A stretch of 64,000 nucleotides of DNA from Flavobacteriales bacterium. Its GTDB lineage: Bacteria; Bacteroidota; Bacteroidia; Flavobacteriales; Flavobacteriaceae. The stretch covers positions 1-64,000 of the forward strand of contig JAGXRF010000097.1 of the NCBI GenBank assembly GCA_018335925.1, read 5' to 3'. The translations under genes were made by a program, and so were the position numbers. Shown piece by piece: positions 8,167-19,163 of this stretch. The stretch's first letter is position 1, and every line of letters starts with the position of its first letter. The notes below the pieces were generated by a model, which was not told the origin of the DNA, made no database searches, and saw only the letters and a list, made by a program, of their open reading frames with translations.

Positions 8167-8335
8167 TGGCAATTGATTTACAAGAATAAATACTTTCTTT
8201 GTAAAAGTACAACCGATTTCTTTTTAGAGGAAACACCACTCATGATAATTTTAATGGTCATTTAATGAAAGTTATTGTTGTTATGTTGTCCAATAAGTAG
8301 TGTGTCCGTTTAATGCTGAAATTAATATTTAAAAA

Positions 8336-8902
8336 ATGAAAAAAAATCTTATTCTTTTATTGTTAGCCACTAACTTATCGGTTTTTGCTCAAGAAAAACC
8401 TAGTGGTGCCAAAGTGTTTTGGGATAATTTACAAGCACTTTGTGGAAAAAGTTTTGAAGGAACGATTACAGAGGCTCCGGCAAATGATAGTTTTAGAGGA
8501 AAAAAGTTGACCATGCATGTTAAAAGTTGTAGTAACAATAAAATCAGAATTCCTTTTGTTGTTGGAGAAGATTATTCTCGAACTTGGATTTTGACTTTTG
8601 AAAACGACTTGATTACTTTAAAACACGATCATAGGCATGAAGACGGATCGGAAGATAAAATTACCCAATACGGTGGTACAGCCAGCAATCCTGGCCTAGA
8701 AAACCTACAAATGTTTCCAGCAGATAATTTTACTTGTAATTTACTTGGTTATGCTTGCACCAATGTTTGGTACCTCAGCTTAACCAATGAAACTTTTGGA
8801 TATCATTTGGTTAGAATTGGATCGGACAGAAAATTTTCTGTTCAATTTGATCTTCAAAATCCAGTAGAAAATCCAAAAGCTCCTTGGGGTTGGGAAGACT
8901 AA
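8336..8902 (+). CDS. Small secreted protein of unknown function
   Basis: A protein of 188 residues with a clear Sec signal peptide (MKKNLILLLLATNLSVFAQ, cut after about residue 19). The mature part is Trp-, His- and Cys-containing (LCGKSF, KSCSNN, NFTCNLLGYACTNVWYL), and its paired cysteines could form disulfides in the periplasm. I know similar uncharacterised proteins in Flavobacteriia but no function. Its stop overlaps the stop of the convergent glgC gene by 3 nt. Confidence 0.75.
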   Translation: MKKNLILLLLATNLSVFAQEKPSGAKVFWDNLQALCGKSFEGTITEAPANDSFRGKKLTMHVKSCSNNKIRIPFVVGEDYSRTWILTFENDLITLKHDHRHEDGSEDKITQYGGTASNPGLENLQMFPADNFTCNLLGYACTNVWYLSLTNETFGYHLVRIGSDRKFSVQFDLQNPVENPKAPWGWED

Positions 8903-10176
8903 GCTACTGTAAAGCCATCTGGTAAAACTGTTCCTTTTTTTACTACGATAATGCCGTCTTTAATACTATACCATTCCGTATTGGTATCTGGTAAATGTTT
9001 GCCTCCTTTTAGAGTAACGTGATTGCCAATTCGGCAATTTTTATCTACAATCGTATTGTGTATGTGACAGTTTTCACCAATACCAATATTTAAAATTTGG
9101 TGTTGGTTGTTGTGGCTAATTTCCTCTAAATCTTGGTAGTAATCATTCCCCATCAAATATGACTGCGTAATGATGGTATTCACACCAATACGGTTACGAA
9201 TTCCTATTACAGAATTAAAAATTTCAGCACCTTGAATAATACATCCTTCTGCAACAACGCTACGTTCCATTACGGTTTTTCCATAAACTTTGGTTGGGGG
9301 AAGTGTTCTTGGTCTTGTATAGATTTTACTTGTGTTGTCAAACAAATTAAATTGAGGAATGGCATTGGTTAGTTCCAAATTGGCTTCGAAAAACGAGTCA
9401 ATATTCCCTATATCTGTCCAATAACCCTCATAAGGATAGCTCAATACTTTGTGTTTATGGATAGATTGTGGAATAATTTCTTTCCCAAAATCTTTGGTAG
9501 TTTTGTCTGACATCAATTCCACTAACAATGATTTGTTGAAGATGTAAATCCCCATAGAAGCCAAATAGTTTCTCCCTAATTGCTTCATATCATCGCTTAC
9601 TTCCGATGTCCACTCAGGCAATAATTCTGCTTTTGGTTTTTCAATAAAAGAACTAATAAAACCATCTGCATTTGTTTTTAGTATCCCAAATTCAGGAGCT
9701 TCTTTTGCGGTAACTGGCAAAGAAGCAATAGAAATTTCTGCACCACTTTTGATATGGGCATCTATCATTTCATTAAAATTCATTTGGTATAGTTGATCTC
9801 CAGATAAAATCAAGGCATAATCAAAAGAGTGGTTTAAAAAATGCTGCATACATTGTCTTACAGCATCTGCTGTTCCTTGAAACCAAGTGGGATTATCAGG
9901 AGTTTGCTCCGCAGCCAATATATCTACAAAAGCATTGCTAAAGTAACTAAAATGGTAGGTGTTTTTGATATGCTGGTTTAGCGATGCTGAGTTAAACTGC
10001 GTTAAAACAAACATTCGCTTGATATCCGAATTGATGCAATTAGAAATTGGAATATCAACCAAGCGATATTTTCCGGCAATTGGCACGGCAGGTTTGGAAC
10101 GAGTCTCGGTTAATGGAGCTAATCGGGTGCCTTGTCCACCCCCTAAAATAATTGCTAAAACACTCGGATTGTTCAT
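8899..10176 (-). CDS. glgC: Glucose-1-phosphate adenylyltransferase
   Basis: A protein of 425 residues, the normal GlgC length. It makes ADP-glucose from glucose-1-phosphate and ATP, the committed step of glycogen synthesis. Visible are the nucleotidyltransferase signature LGGGQGTRLAPLT followed by SKPAVP (residues 11-31), the fructose-bisphosphate/sugar region YEGYWTDIGNIDSFF, and a C-terminal left-handed beta-helix (hexapeptide-like repeats from about 295). It starts 4 nt after the glgA stop and forms one operon with it. No branching or debranching enzyme gene is present in the window. Confidence 0.95.
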   Translation of the reverse strand: MNNPSVLAIILGGGQGTRLAPLTETRSKPAVPIAGKYRLVDIPISNCINSDIKRMFVLTQFNSASLNQHIKNTYHFSYFSNAFVDILAAEQTPDNPTWFQGTADAVRQCMQHFLNHSFDYALILSGDQLYQMNFNEMIDAHIKSGAEISIASLPVTAKEAPEFGILKTNADGFISSFIEKPKAELLPEWTSEVSDDMKQLGRNYLASMGIYIFNKSLLVELMSDKTTKDFGKEIIPQSIHKHKVLSYPYEGYWTDIGNIDSFFEANLELTNAIPQFNLFDNTSKIYTRPRTLPPTKVYGKTVMERSVVAEGCIIQGAEIFNSVIGIRNRIGVNTIITQSYLMGNDYYQDLEEISHNNQHQILNIGIGENCHIHNTIVDKNCRIGNHVTLKGGKHLPDTNTEWYSIKDGIIVVKKGTVLPDGFTVA

Positions 10177-10180
10177 GGTA

Positions 10181-11596
10181 TTAATTTTTTAGTTCATGGT
10201 ATAATTTTAGGTACTCTTGGGCAACTCTTTCCCATGAGTGGTCTATTTGCATGGCAGCTTTTCTGATGCTACTCCATTCTTTTGGTTGATGGAATAATTC
10301 TAATGCTCTTTGCATGGAATGTACGATATCAAATACCGCAACTTGGTCGTGGCAAATCCCATTTCCTCCATCACCCATGTCAATCACTGTATCTCTTAAT
10401 CCACCTGTTCTTCTAACAATAGGAATGGTTCCGTATCGTAAGGCATACATTTGGTTTAAACCGCAAGGTTCTACTCTTGATGGCATCAATAAAAAGTCGG
10501 CTCCTGAATACAAAGCATGGGCCAAGTCTTCATTATAACCAATATACGCCTGAAAATGATTCGGGTAAAACTGTTGCATTTGTCGGAATTCTCCTTCTAA
10601 ATTAGGATCTCCTGAACCAAGAACAATGACATTAAAATCACCTGAAAGATGTTGCATGGCCAAACTGATCGATTGAGGCAAAATATCTGCTCCCTTTTCC
10701 CAAACCAAACGACCAATAAAAGTAAATAATGGTTTGGAAGCATCTAACGAAAATTGTTCGCACAACCATTGTTTATTGGCTTCTTTTCCTTTAGAAAAAT
10801 TGGAAACACTATAATTTTTAGGGATTCGTGTATCAGTTTTTGGGTTCCAAACTTCTTGGTCAATTCCGTTTAAAATTCCAATACTTTTGTATTGCTCAAA
10901 TTTCAATAAATTTTCCAAGCCATTAGCTTTTTCCATCATTTCGTACAAATAACTCTGCGAAACGGTGGTGACTTTTTTCACACATTTGATAGCAGATGCC
11001 AATGGATTAATCATTCCACCCCATTCCAAATAGCCTGCTTTTGACCTATCAAAATCTGGTAAATAAGGCATCTTATCAAAATCAAACCAACCTTGGTATT
11101 GCCCATTGTGAATGGTTAAAACTGTTGGTACATGTTGGAGTGGATGAAATGCATAACAAAACTGCATCATAAATGGAACTAAGCCTGTGTGATGGTCGTG
11201 ACAATGCACCACATCCGGCTGTTGGTTGGTATGCACCAACCATTGTAAAAATGCAATTTGAAATGATGTAAATCGTTCGGTATCGTCTTGGTAGGAATAC
11301 ACATTTGGTCGGTCAAATAAACCCGGAATAGCAATTAAAAAAAGTTCAAATCCCAATTGATCATTTACTTCTTTAAACACCTGGAATCTAAAATGCATCC
11401 ACCCTAAAGTAAGTTCTCCTTGAAATACTTCGTCAAAAGCATTTTGTTGCACGAATTTGGTGTCGTAAGCGGGCATTACTACTTTGGCTTCTGCACCAGC
11501 TTTTTGAAGATATTTTGGGAGTGCTCCTACTACATCTGCTAATCCACCTACTTTAGCCACCGGATAGCATTCCGCACTTACATGATAAATTTGCAT
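10181..11596 (-). CDS. glgA: Glycogen synthase (ADP-glucose, GT5)
   Basis: A protein of 471 residues. It transfers glucose from ADP-glucose to the growing alpha-1,4-glucan. The N-terminal ADP-glucose binding motif KVGGLADVVGALPKYL and the GT-B C-terminal motif region (FIGRLVWEKGADIL; PSRVEPCGLNQMYALRYG) are both present. I use the ATG at 11596 (MQIYHVSAECYP), because the longer ORF adds 11 residues with no family match. It is the first gene of the glgA-glgC pair. Confidence 0.95.
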   Translation of the reverse strand: MQIYHVSAECYPVAKVGGLADVVGALPKYLQKAGAEAKVVMPAYDTKFVQQNAFDEVFQGELTLGWMHFRFQVFKEVNDQLGFELFLIAIPGLFDRPNVYSYQDDTERFTSFQIAFLQWLVHTNQQPDVVHCHDHHTGLVPFMMQFCYAFHPLQHVPTVLTIHNGQYQGWFDFDKMPYLPDFDRSKAGYLEWGGMINPLASAIKCVKKVTTVSQSYLYEMMEKANGLENLLKFEQYKSIGILNGIDQEVWNPKTDTRIPKNYSVSNFSKGKEANKQWLCEQFSLDASKPLFTFIGRLVWEKGADILPQSISLAMQHLSGDFNVIVLGSGDPNLEGEFRQMQQFYPNHFQAYIGYNEDLAHALYSGADFLLMPSRVEPCGLNQMYALRYGTIPIVRRTGGLRDTVIDMGDGGNGICHDQVAVFDIVHSMQRALELFHQPKEWSSIRKAAMQIDHSWERVAQEYLKLYHELKN

Positions 11597-11683
11597 GAAT
11601 TGAATTTTATAAAACCTAAAGGTAATCAATTAATGCAAACGTTGTAGTAGTGCAATCGTTATTTTTCTATGAAGAAAATGTTC

Positions 11684-14488
11684 TTATTTGATGATGACTT
11701 CATCAATAAAAATAAAAGCATCACCGTTAAACGGATATCCCTGATGCCATTCAGGTAATTTTCCAAAGTTTTTAGCAGTAACTTTTACAAACTTCCAACT
11801 TCCGGATACTTGCTCCGTTTGAATGGTTTGTATAATCGATTCGTAATTATCTGGTGCTATGGTATGTTTTAATGTTTCTACTAGTGTAAAGTCAACACCA
11901 TTATTACTAACATAAAAAGAAACCTCAGTAGGCATTAAAATCCAAGATCGGGTATCTTGTAAAAAGTTCGCTCCAATGCTTTGGATATTTTTTTCTATTT
12001 TTAAATCAATAATTGCTTCAAAATCGGAATTTTGAAAGCCTTGCCAATCGCCTTTTCTCCAATTTTCATTTCCAAAAACACCATCTAGCAATCCGTTTGC
12101 TCCGTTGGCATGGTATTGTGGGTTGTAGGCATACGTTAACTTTACTTCGTAATTATTCGGTTTTTTGGTTACTATAGCTTCCACTGTTTTAGATCTTCTA
12201 GCACCATTGGTGCTATATGCCAATATTTGCATACTTTCTTCGCAAATGATTGGTTCGGTATATAACTGAAACTTTGGTTTAAAATTAAACTCATTTAATG
12301 GCTGTAAAGCATAATACACTTGATGGTTTTGATTTTCAAGAATGATTGGTACTACTACGGATTTTTCAAAAGAAATCAATGGTGCTTCTATTACTGGTAC
12401 TGTGATAAAAGGCGATAAATTTGAGTTCTTTGAAACATTGATATGTTCCCAACCAAACTTTTGCAGTTCCTCCGAAGGAGTGTTTTTACGGATAATTTTT
12501 TGGGTACCATCTTCAAAATTTACTTTGATTTCTTCAAAAAATGGCTCAGTTGGTGTCCAGTGTGGTTGTCCTGGGCAAACATTATAAATCCCCATGCTAC
12601 TCAACACATACCACGCACTCATTTGTCCGCAATCCTCATTTCCTATTAGGCCATCTGGTTGGTTGGTGTAAAAATTCTCCAAAATCCAATGGACTTTTTC
12701 TTTAGTCTTCTCAGGCTTTCCAGCAAAGTGATACAAATAGGCAAAGTGATGGCTTGGCTCATTTCCATGGGCATACTGTCCTATTAAACCAGTAATATCC
12801 ACTTGGTGACGTCCAGAGGTGTTTTCGGTTTGAAACATTTCGTCTAACTTTTGTTCCATTGCTTCTGCACCTCCTACCTTTTGTATGTAACCATCAATGT
12901 CGTGAGGTACAAAAAAATTGTATTGCCAACCATTGGCTTCTGTGTAATGGTTACTGACTTCCTTTGGATCAAAAGGCTCAACCCATCTGCCATTTTTTTT
13001 GGGTTGAATCATTTTAGTTTGCTTATTCCACAAATTCTTCCAATGCTGTGAACGGTCTAAAAAGTATTTTTCATCTTCTGTTTTTCCTAATATTTTTGCC
13101 ATTTGGGCTATACACCAATCATCATAAGCGTATTCTAAAGTCTTTGAAACACTTTCATGGTCATCTTCCACACCAATGTAACCTTTGTGTCGGAAAGCTT
13201 TTAAACCTAAATCGTTTTGCATGGCACTGTGCTTAGAAGCCTCGAATGCCAATTCGAAATCAAATCCGGTAAATCCTTTTGCCATGGCATCGGCAATTAC
13301 CGATACGGAGTGGTATCCTATCATACAATTGGTTTCATTTGCTGCCAATTCCCAAACCGGAAGCTTTCCGCCTTGTTGGTACATTTTAATAAAAGTTTGG
13401 ATAAAATCAACCGTTCTTTTCTTTTGAATCAAGGTATATAACGGATGTGCTCCTCTAAAGGTGTCCCAAAGAGAGAACACTGTATAGTAATCAAACCCTT
13501 CTGCTTTATGTAAACGTTGGTCCATGCCACGGTAAGTTCCATCTATATCCTGGGCAATATTCGGGTGCATCATGGTGTGATACAATGCAGTGTAAAAAAC
13601 GGATAAATGATTTGGATTTGTGGTTTTGATTTCGATTTTGGATAATTCACTTTCCCAGGCGATTTCTGCATTTTTTCGAACTTTATTAAAATCCCAATGG
13701 GTAATTTCTTTACTGTTTAATTGGGCTCCTTCGGTACCGGTAAAAGACAATGCTACTTTACACTGCAATACTTCCCCACTTTTTACTTTTTTAGAAACCG
13801 CAATACCCAGATTTTTGCCTGTATAATGTCCTTTTTGTACCAGCTGGTCAAACTTTACTTTGGATAATTCCATGGGTTGGTTGAATTGAATGTAAGCAAA
13901 GACCCATTGGTTGGTAGCCCATGCTTTGCTTCTTCGCATGACCAAAATAGTTTTGGAATCGATAATTTTGATTTCACCATCCACCAATTCATCTCGATGA
14001 TTTAGGTCTAATACGATATTTGCTTGCCCTGCTTTTTGAAACGTGTATTGATGAAATCCTACTCTGGCAGAAGTAGTCAATTGTACTTTTACTTGTGGTT
14101 TATCTAAAAAAACTTCGTAATATCCTGCTTTGGCAATCTCTTTTTGATGCGAAAAAGTTGAAATATAATCTTCTGGATTAATGCTAGCATCACCAAAAGT
14201 AGGCATGAGCAAAATATCTCCATAATCTGAAACTCCTGTGCCGCTTAAATGGGTATGCGAAAAACCATAAATTTTACTGTCGGAATAATGATAGCCCGAA
14301 CACCCCTCCCAGCTTCCGTCTATTCGGGTATCCGGTGAAAGCTGTACCATTCCGAATGGCAAAGTTGCACCCGGAAAAGTGTGTCCGGTGCCATCGGTAC
14401 CAATTATTGGATTAACATAAGTGTGTAACTTTTGAGCGTAAAGATTGGCTGTTAAAAGCCCAATTAAAATGTATTTAAATAATTTCAT
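11684..14488 (-). CDS. GH92 alpha-mannosidase with C-terminal discoidin-like domain
   Basis: A protein of about 934 residues. A signal peptide (KLFKYILIGLLTANLYAQ) is followed by the GH92 N-terminal beta-sandwich (YVNPIIGTDGTGHTFPGA) and the catalytic (alpha/alpha)6 barrel with ANGWQYNFFVPHD, GNEPSHHFAYLY (about 570) and GNEDCGQMSAWY (about 616). GH92 enzymes are calcium-dependent exo-mannosidases acting on N-glycans or yeast mannan. Residues about 790-930 look like an F5/8 type C (discoidin) carbohydrate-binding domain, beyond the usual catalytic length of about 750. Likely periplasmic or surface. No SusC/SusD pair is nearby, so this is not a classic utilisation locus. The ATG at 14488 starts the signal peptide, 14 nt after the upstream gene. 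Confidence 0.92.
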   Translation of the reverse strand: MKLFKYILIGLLTANLYAQKLHTYVNPIIGTDGTGHTFPGATLPFGMVQLSPDTRIDGSWEGCSGYHYSDSKIYGFSHTHLSGTGVSDYGDILLMPTFGDASINPEDYISTFSHQKEIAKAGYYEVFLDKPQVKVQLTTSARVGFHQYTFQKAGQANIVLDLNHRDELVDGEIKIIDSKTILVMRRSKAWATNQWVFAYIQFNQPMELSKVKFDQLVQKGHYTGKNLGIAVSKKVKSGEVLQCKVALSFTGTEGAQLNSKEITHWDFNKVRKNAEIAWESELSKIEIKTTNPNHLSVFYTALYHTMMHPNIAQDIDGTYRGMDQRLHKAEGFDYYTVFSLWDTFRGAHPLYTLIQKKRTVDFIQTFIKMYQQGGKLPVWELAANETNCMIGYHSVSVIADAMAKGFTGFDFELAFEASKHSAMQNDLGLKAFRHKGYIGVEDDHESVSKTLEYAYDDWCIAQMAKILGKTEDEKYFLDRSQHWKNLWNKQTKMIQPKKNGRWVEPFDPKEVSNHYTEANGWQYNFFVPHDIDGYIQKVGGAEAMEQKLDEMFQTENTSGRHQVDITGLIGQYAHGNEPSHHFAYLYHFAGKPEKTKEKVHWILENFYTNQPDGLIGNEDCGQMSAWYVLSSMGIYNVCPGQPHWTPTEPFFEEIKVNFEDGTQKIIRKNTPSEELQKFGWEHINVSKNSNLSPFITVPVIEAPLISFEKSVVVPIILENQNHQVYYALQPLNEFNFKPKFQLYTEPIICEESMQILAYSTNGARRSKTVEAIVTKKPNNYEVKLTYAYNPQYHANGANGLLDGVFGNENWRKGDWQGFQNSDFEAIIDLKIEKNIQSIGANFLQDTRSWILMPTEVSFYVSNNGVDFTLVETLKHTIAPDNYESIIQTIQTEQVSGSWKFVKVTAKNFGKLPEWHQGYPFNGDAFIFIDEVIIK

Positions 14489-14502
14489 AAAAGTTGATTG
14501 AC

Positions 14503-15345
14503 TTAAAGATTCCATTGTAAATTAATTAGTATTGGAAAATGATCCGATGGGTACTTTTGTTCAAATGTTTCTTGAATAACTCGATATTGCATTACTTTAA
14601 ACGGATTGTTTTTCGACAAAAACACGTAGTCTATTCTTTTGGTAAAATCTTCTTTAATGTTAAAGCCATTAAAAGTCCCTACTGCTCCTATTGGTTTTTC
14701 TTCAGAGATAAAAAAACTGTCCTCCATGAATTGGTACATTGGCTTTAAGTGACTTTCTTCTGGCTCTAAATTAAAATCTCCTATCAAAAAAACTGGATAA
14801 TTTTCTGTATTTAACGCTTTTATTTTATTTAAAATTAATTGAATGGAATTGGTTTTGGCTTTGGATCCTGCATGGTCCAAATGGGTATTAAATACCCAAA
14901 AAACAGTTTGATTTGTCTTATCTTTTAAAAGTGCATAAGTACAAATTCTATTCAGAGCAGCATCCCATCCTTTGGAAATGACCTCAGGAGTTTCGGAGAG
15001 CCAAAAAGTATTTTGCAATAAAAGTTCAAATCTTTCTTTACGGTAAAAAATTGGACAAGCTTCTCCTTTATTTATGCCATCTCTCCCCATCACTACAACT
15101 TCAAAAGAAGTAAACTTCGCTTGAATATCTTCTAATTGACTTGGCAATACTTCTTGCAAACCGAATACATCGGGTTGGTAAACTTGCATTTGTGCAAACC
15201 AACTTTCTTTTCGATTTTTCCATGCATTGATTCCATCCAAAGGATTATCGTAACGAATATTATATGTCATCATGGTGAATGACTGCGAGAAAGTTGAACC
15301 GAAAATCAAAAAAAACAAACACGAAAATATACTTTTTAGGATCAT
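14503..15345 (-). CDS. Exported endonuclease/exonuclease/phosphatase family protein
   Basis: A protein of 280 residues with a signal peptide (ILKSIFSCLFFLIFGSTFSQ). EEP-fold motifs are present: MTYNIRYDN, LQEVLPSQ (metal-binding Glu), GDFNLEPEE (catalytic Asp/Asn) and SDHFPIL (Asp-His). Family members cleave nucleic acids, phosphoinositides or sphingomyelin, and the export and pairing with a GH92 enzyme favour an extracytoplasmic phosphodiester or sugar-phosphate substrate. That is inference. The long ORF reaches 15459 but would run through the sdhB terminator (15450-15479), so the ATG at 15345 is the start. Confidence 0.82.
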   Translation of the reverse strand: MILKSIFSCLFFLIFGSTFSQSFTMMTYNIRYDNPLDGINAWKNRKESWFAQMQVYQPDVFGLQEVLPSQLEDIQAKFTSFEVVVMGRDGINKGEACPIFYRKERFELLLQNTFWLSETPEVISKGWDAALNRICTYALLKDKTNQTVFWVFNTHLDHAGSKAKTNSIQLILNKIKALNTENYPVFLIGDFNLEPEESHLKPMYQFMEDSFFISEEKPIGAVGTFNGFNIKEDFTKRIDYVFLSKNNPFKVMQYRVIQETFEQKYPSDHFPILINLQWNL

Positions 15346-15449
15346 CAAAAATATAATCAAATAAATAGAATACCTCAAATATACCAAATTAGGATATGGT
15401 TTGATAATATTGAACAAGCAAAGCAGCGTTTTAAAAAGAGAACAATAAA

Positions 15450-15479
15450 AAAAACGCATTCGGTTAGGAATGCGTTTTT
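15450..15479 (-). terminator. Terminator of the sdhCAB operon
   Basis: Arms 15450-15461 and 15468-15479 pair exactly over 12 bp with a 6-nt loop. On the minus strand the hairpin lies just after the sdhB stop and is followed by a T run (A8 on the plus strand). Confidence 0.85.
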
Positions 15480-15497
15480 AAATATCTCAATTGTTTC

Positions 15498-16256
15498 TTA
15501 TTGCAAACTTGCCGTTAAGAACTCTCTATTCATACGTGCAATGTTTTCTAGCGAAATGCCTTTCGGACATTCTACTTCGCATGCACCAGTATTGGTACAG
15601 TTTCCAAAACCTTCTTCGTCCATCTGACGAACCATGTTTAATACACGTTGGGCAGCTTCTGTTTTTCCTTGTGGCAACAAAGCATATTGCGAAACTTTAG
15701 CACCAACAAACAACATGGCAGATCCGTTTTTACAAGTAGCCACACAAGCTCCACATCCAATACATGCAGCTGCTTCAAACGCTTTGTCTGCATCTACTTT
15801 CGGAATTGGAATGGCATTGGCATCAATTGTATTTCCGGATGTATTTACAGAAACGAATCCTCCAGCTTGTTGGATGCGATCAAAAGAACTTCTGTCTACT
15901 ACCAAATCTTTGATTACCGGAAATGCTTTGCTACGAAATGGTTCAATGTAAATGGTATCTCCATCATTAAAGGAACGCATGTGTAACTGGCAAGTGGTGG
16001 TTCCTGTTTCGGGGCCATGGGCACGTCCGTTGATAAACAACGAGCACATTCCACAAATTCCTTCTCTACAATCGTGGTCAAAGGCTACAGGTTCTTTTTT
16101 TTCAGATACCAATTGTTCGTTCAATTGGTCTAACATTTCCAAAAAGGAACTAGAAGTAGAAACGTTGTTTAATGAATACGTTTCGATTCTTCCGCTGTCT
16201 TGAGCATTTTTTTGTCTCCAGACTTTTAAAGTGATGTTGATATTCTTAGTACTCAT
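15498..16256 (-). CDS. sdhB: Succinate dehydrogenase/fumarate reductase iron-sulfur subunit
   Basis: A protein of 252 residues that carries electrons from SdhA to the membrane cytochrome b. All cluster ligands are visible: CREGICGMC at 63-71 plus the distal Cys for [2Fe-2S], [11 protein letters not shown] for [4Fe-4S], and [15 protein letters not shown] for the [3Fe-4S] cluster. It is the last gene of the sdhC-sdhA-sdhB operon, 11 nt after sdhA. Confidence 0.96.
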   Translation of the reverse strand: MSTKNINITLKVWRQKNAQDSGRIETYSLNNVSTSSSFLEMLDQLNEQLVSEKKEPVAFDHDCREGICGMCSLFINGRAHGPETGTTTCQLHMRSFNDGDTIYIEPFRSKAFPVIKDLVVDRSSFDRIQQAGGFVSVNTSGNTIDANAIPIPKVDADKAFEAAACIGCGACVATCKNGSAMLFVGAKVSQYALLPQGKTEAAQRVLNMVRQMDEEGFGNCTNTGACEVECPKGISLENIARMNREFLTASLQ

Positions 16257-16267
16257 ATAGCAATTTT

Positions 16268-18280
16268 TTATTTATAGTTACGAGCTGCAATTTTGATGTA
16301 CTCGTAGTTTAATTTTTCTTTATGCAATACTTCTTTGCTAATATCTGCACCTTGGTATTCCCATGCAGAAACAAAGTTAAAGTTTTCGTCATCTCTTAAG
16401 GTTTCCCCTTCTGCATCTTGGTATTCTTCACGGAAGTGTCCACCACAAGATTCGTTACGTTGTAAGGCATCCATTGCCATTAATTGCCCCAATTCTAAGA
16501 AATCTGCCACACGAAGTGCTTTTTCCAATTCCGGATTTAATTCGTCTGCTCCACCGGGTACATAAACTTCTTTGTAGAATTCAGCTCTTAAAGCATCAAT
16601 TTCCGCAATGGCTTGTTTCAATCCTTCTTCATTTCTACTCATTCCAACTTTATTCCACATAATCAAACCTAATTTTTTGTGGAAATAATCTACTGTTTTT
16701 GAACCGTAGTTGTTTAGGAATTGATTGATTTGAGTTCTTACTCTATTTTCAGCTTCTTCAAATTCTGGAGTTTCTGTAGAAATTTTTCCGGTTCTAATTT
16801 CGTCTGCTAAATAGTTGGAAACAGTGTATGGAATTACAAAGTAACCATCTGCCAAACCTTGCATTAATGCAGAGGCTCCTAAACGGTTAGCTCCGTGGTC
16901 GGAGAAGTTAGCCTCTCCAGCAACAAAACATCCAGGGATAGTAGATTGTAAGTTGTAATCTACCCAAACACCTCCCATGGTATAGTGTACCGCTGGGTAA
17001 ATTTTCATTGGAGTTTCGTACGGATTGTCTGCTGTAATTTTTTCGTACATCTGGAATAAGTTTCCGTACTTTTCAGCAATCCATTCTTTACCCAATTTTA
17101 AAATTTCTTCTTCAGATGGATTGTGGTTTCCTTTGGCATAAGCTGCTTGTTTTCCTTTTGCTTTGATTTCAGTAGAGAAATCTAAGAATACTCCTTCGTT
17201 CGTATCATTAGCTTCAATACCATAACCAGCATCACATCTTTCTTTGGCTGCTCTTGATGCCACGTCACGAGGTACTAAGTTACCAAAAGCTGGATATCTT
17301 CTTTCTAAGAAATAGTCTCTATCTTCTTCAGCAATCGCAGTAGGTTTTAATTTTCCTTCTCTAATTGCTTGAGCATCTTCTAATTTTTTTGGCACCCAAA
17401 TTCTACCAGAGTTTCTTAACGACTCTGACATTAAGGTCAATTTAGATTGGTTGGTGCCATGTACCGGAATACAAGTTGGATGGATTTGCACAAAACATGG
17501 ATTAGAGAACAATGCTCCTTGTTTGTGGATTTTCCAAGCAGCAGTTACGTTACTTCCCATGGCATTGGTAGATAGGAAATAAACGTTTCCGTAACCTCCT
17601 GAAGCAATAATCACTGCATGGGCACTATGACGTTCTAACTCACCAGTAACCAAGTTTCTGGCAATAATACCACGTGCTTTGCCATCCACTTTCACCAAAT
17701 CTAACATTTCATGACGGTTGTACATTTGTACCCTACCCAATCCAATTTGACGAGACAAAGCGGAATAAGCACCTAATAACAACTGTTGACCAGTTTGTCC
17801 GGCTGCATAAAACGTTCTTTGTACTTGGGTTCCCCCAAACGAACGGTTGTCTAGCATTCCTCCATATTCACGTGCAAACGGAACTCCTTGAGCCACACAT
17901 TGGTCAATGATGTTTCCGGACACTTCAGCCAAGCGATGTACGTTGGCTTCACGTGCACGATAGTCACCACCTTTGATGGTGTCGTAAAACAAACGATAGA
18001 TACTATCACCATCGTTTTGGTAGTTTTTTGCAGCATTGATTCCTCCTTGAGCCGCAATAGAGTGTGCTCTACGTGGAGAGTCTTGGAAACAAAATGCTTT
18101 TACATTGTACCCCATTTCTCCCAAAGAAGCAGCAGCAGAAGCTCCTGCCAAACCTGTACCCACTACGATGATATCGATTTTCGGACGGTTATTTGGTGCA
18201 ACTAATTTTAAATTGTTTTTATGGGTTGTCCATTTTTTGTCTATTGGACCTTCTGGTATTTTGGCATCTAACTTAATCAT
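16268..18280 (-). CDS. sdhA: Succinate dehydrogenase/fumarate reductase flavoprotein subunit
   Basis: A protein of 670 residues with the FAD Rossmann motif [17 protein letters not shown] near residue 41. [13 protein letters not shown] carries the histidine that binds FAD covalently in this family. The C-terminal [20 protein letters not shown] and [13 protein letters not shown] segments belong to the substrate and capping regions. It oxidises succinate to fumarate in the TCA cycle at the inner membrane. Length and operon order (C-A-B) are those of the Bacteroidota enzyme. Confidence 0.96.
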   Translation of the reverse strand: MIKLDAKIPEGPIDKKWTTHKNNLKLVAPNNRPKIDIIVVGTGLAGASAAASLGEMGYNVKAFCFQDSPRRAHSIAAQGGINAAKNYQNDGDSIYRLFYDTIKGGDYRAREANVHRLAEVSGNIIDQCVAQGVPFAREYGGMLDNRSFGGTQVQRTFYAAGQTGQQLLLGAYSALSRQIGLGRVQMYNRHEMLDLVKVDGKARGIIARNLVTGELERHSAHAVIIASGGYGNVYFLSTNAMGSNVTAAWKIHKQGALFSNPCFVQIHPTCIPVHGTNQSKLTLMSESLRNSGRIWVPKKLEDAQAIREGKLKPTAIAEEDRDYFLERRYPAFGNLVPRDVASRAAKERCDAGYGIEANDTNEGVFLDFSTEIKAKGKQAAYAKGNHNPSEEEILKLGKEWIAEKYGNLFQMYEKITADNPYETPMKIYPAVHYTMGGVWVDYNLQSTIPGCFVAGEANFSDHGANRLGASALMQGLADGYFVIPYTVSNYLADEIRTGKISTETPEFEEAENRVRTQINQFLNNYGSKTVDYFHKKLGLIMWNKVGMSRNEEGLKQAIAEIDALRAEFYKEVYVPGGADELNPELEKALRVADFLELGQLMAMDALQRNESCGGHFREEYQDAEGETLRDDENFNFVSAWEYQGADISKEVLHKEKLNYEYIKIAARNYK

Positions 18281-18293
18281 AAGATGGTATTTT

Positions 18294-19124
18294 TTATTTT
18301 ACAAAATGAATGTAGATTGGAATAATAGCAAACAATAATGGTACTATTACAGAGAATGCAATTCCAATGATTTTTATTCTAGGGTTCCAAGCCGGATGTG
18401 TTAAACCGATAGATTGAAATGCACTTTGGAAACCATGCCACAAGTGAAAAGCCAAAACCAACATAGCCAAGGCATAACCTAAAGTAGCAATCAAACCATA
18501 TTTTGGATCTTTAAAAAAAGCAAAAGTGATTTTATGCAAATCTTTATAGGCACTTGCCAATTTAAAGTTATCAGAAATGTTGTACAAATCTACTCCTCTG
18601 AATTCTAAATTGTTTTGCTTTAAAATCTCTGCATCTAATGGCACTTGATTTCCATTAGTCAAGAAAACAAATTCTTTTTGCTCACCATAAAAATCTTTGG
18701 TTACTGACATCAGTGGCATGTTTTTGTCAAAATGCATTTTTGCCCAAAAATTGCTCATGTGTGTTACAATGAAAACCAAAATCAAGGTTCCTAAAATAGC
18801 CATGTTTCTGGAAGCAAAACTGCTATTAGAAGCAGACTTTTGCATCACATACTTAACTGGTCGAGCTTTGCGATTTTGAATGGTTAACAAAAAACCATCT
18901 ACTGCATGAAATAAAATAGAAAAGTAAGTAATGTAAGATAAGACTTTAACCGCAGGATTGGTAGTCATAAATCTGGCATACTCATTAAATTGTTGAGCAG
19001 TTCCGAAGATTAATTGTAAATTTCCTGCTAAGTGTCCTGCTAAGAACAGACACAAAAATAATCCTGTAAATGCCATCCAATATTTTTTGGCAATGGAGGA
19101 TTTTAATAAAACAGACTTTGACAT
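18294..19124 (-). CDS. sdhC: Succinate dehydrogenase cytochrome b subunit, b558 type
   Basis: A protein of 276 residues with five apparent membrane helices, the arrangement of single-subunit di-heme cytochrome b of type B enzymes. Candidate heme-ligand histidines lie in the helices ([43 protein letters not shown]). The operon needs no separate sdhD, and none is present. First gene of the operon, with the promoter about 40 nt upstream. Confidence 0.95.
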   Translation of the reverse strand: MSKSVLLKSSIAKKYWMAFTGLFLCLFLAGHLAGNLQLIFGTAQQFNEYARFMTTNPAVKVLSYITYFSILFHAVDGFLLTIQNRKARPVKYVMQKSASNSSFASRNMAILGTLILVFIVTHMSNFWAKMHFDKNMPLMSVTKDFYGEQKEFVFLTNGNQVPLDAEILKQNNLEFRGVDLYNISDNFKLASAYKDLHKITFAFFKDPKYGLIATLGYALAMLVLAFHLWHGFQSAFQSIGLTHPAWNPRIKIIGIAFSVIVPLLFAIIPIYIHFVK

Positions 19125-19163
19125 AAGTTGGTTTGCTTTTAAATAGTTTTTATTAAAACATCA

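Noticed and set aside
15634..15951. Plus-strand frames opposite sdhB and sdhA
   Set aside because: They are shadows of strongly conserved genes whose cluster and FAD motifs are on the minus strand.
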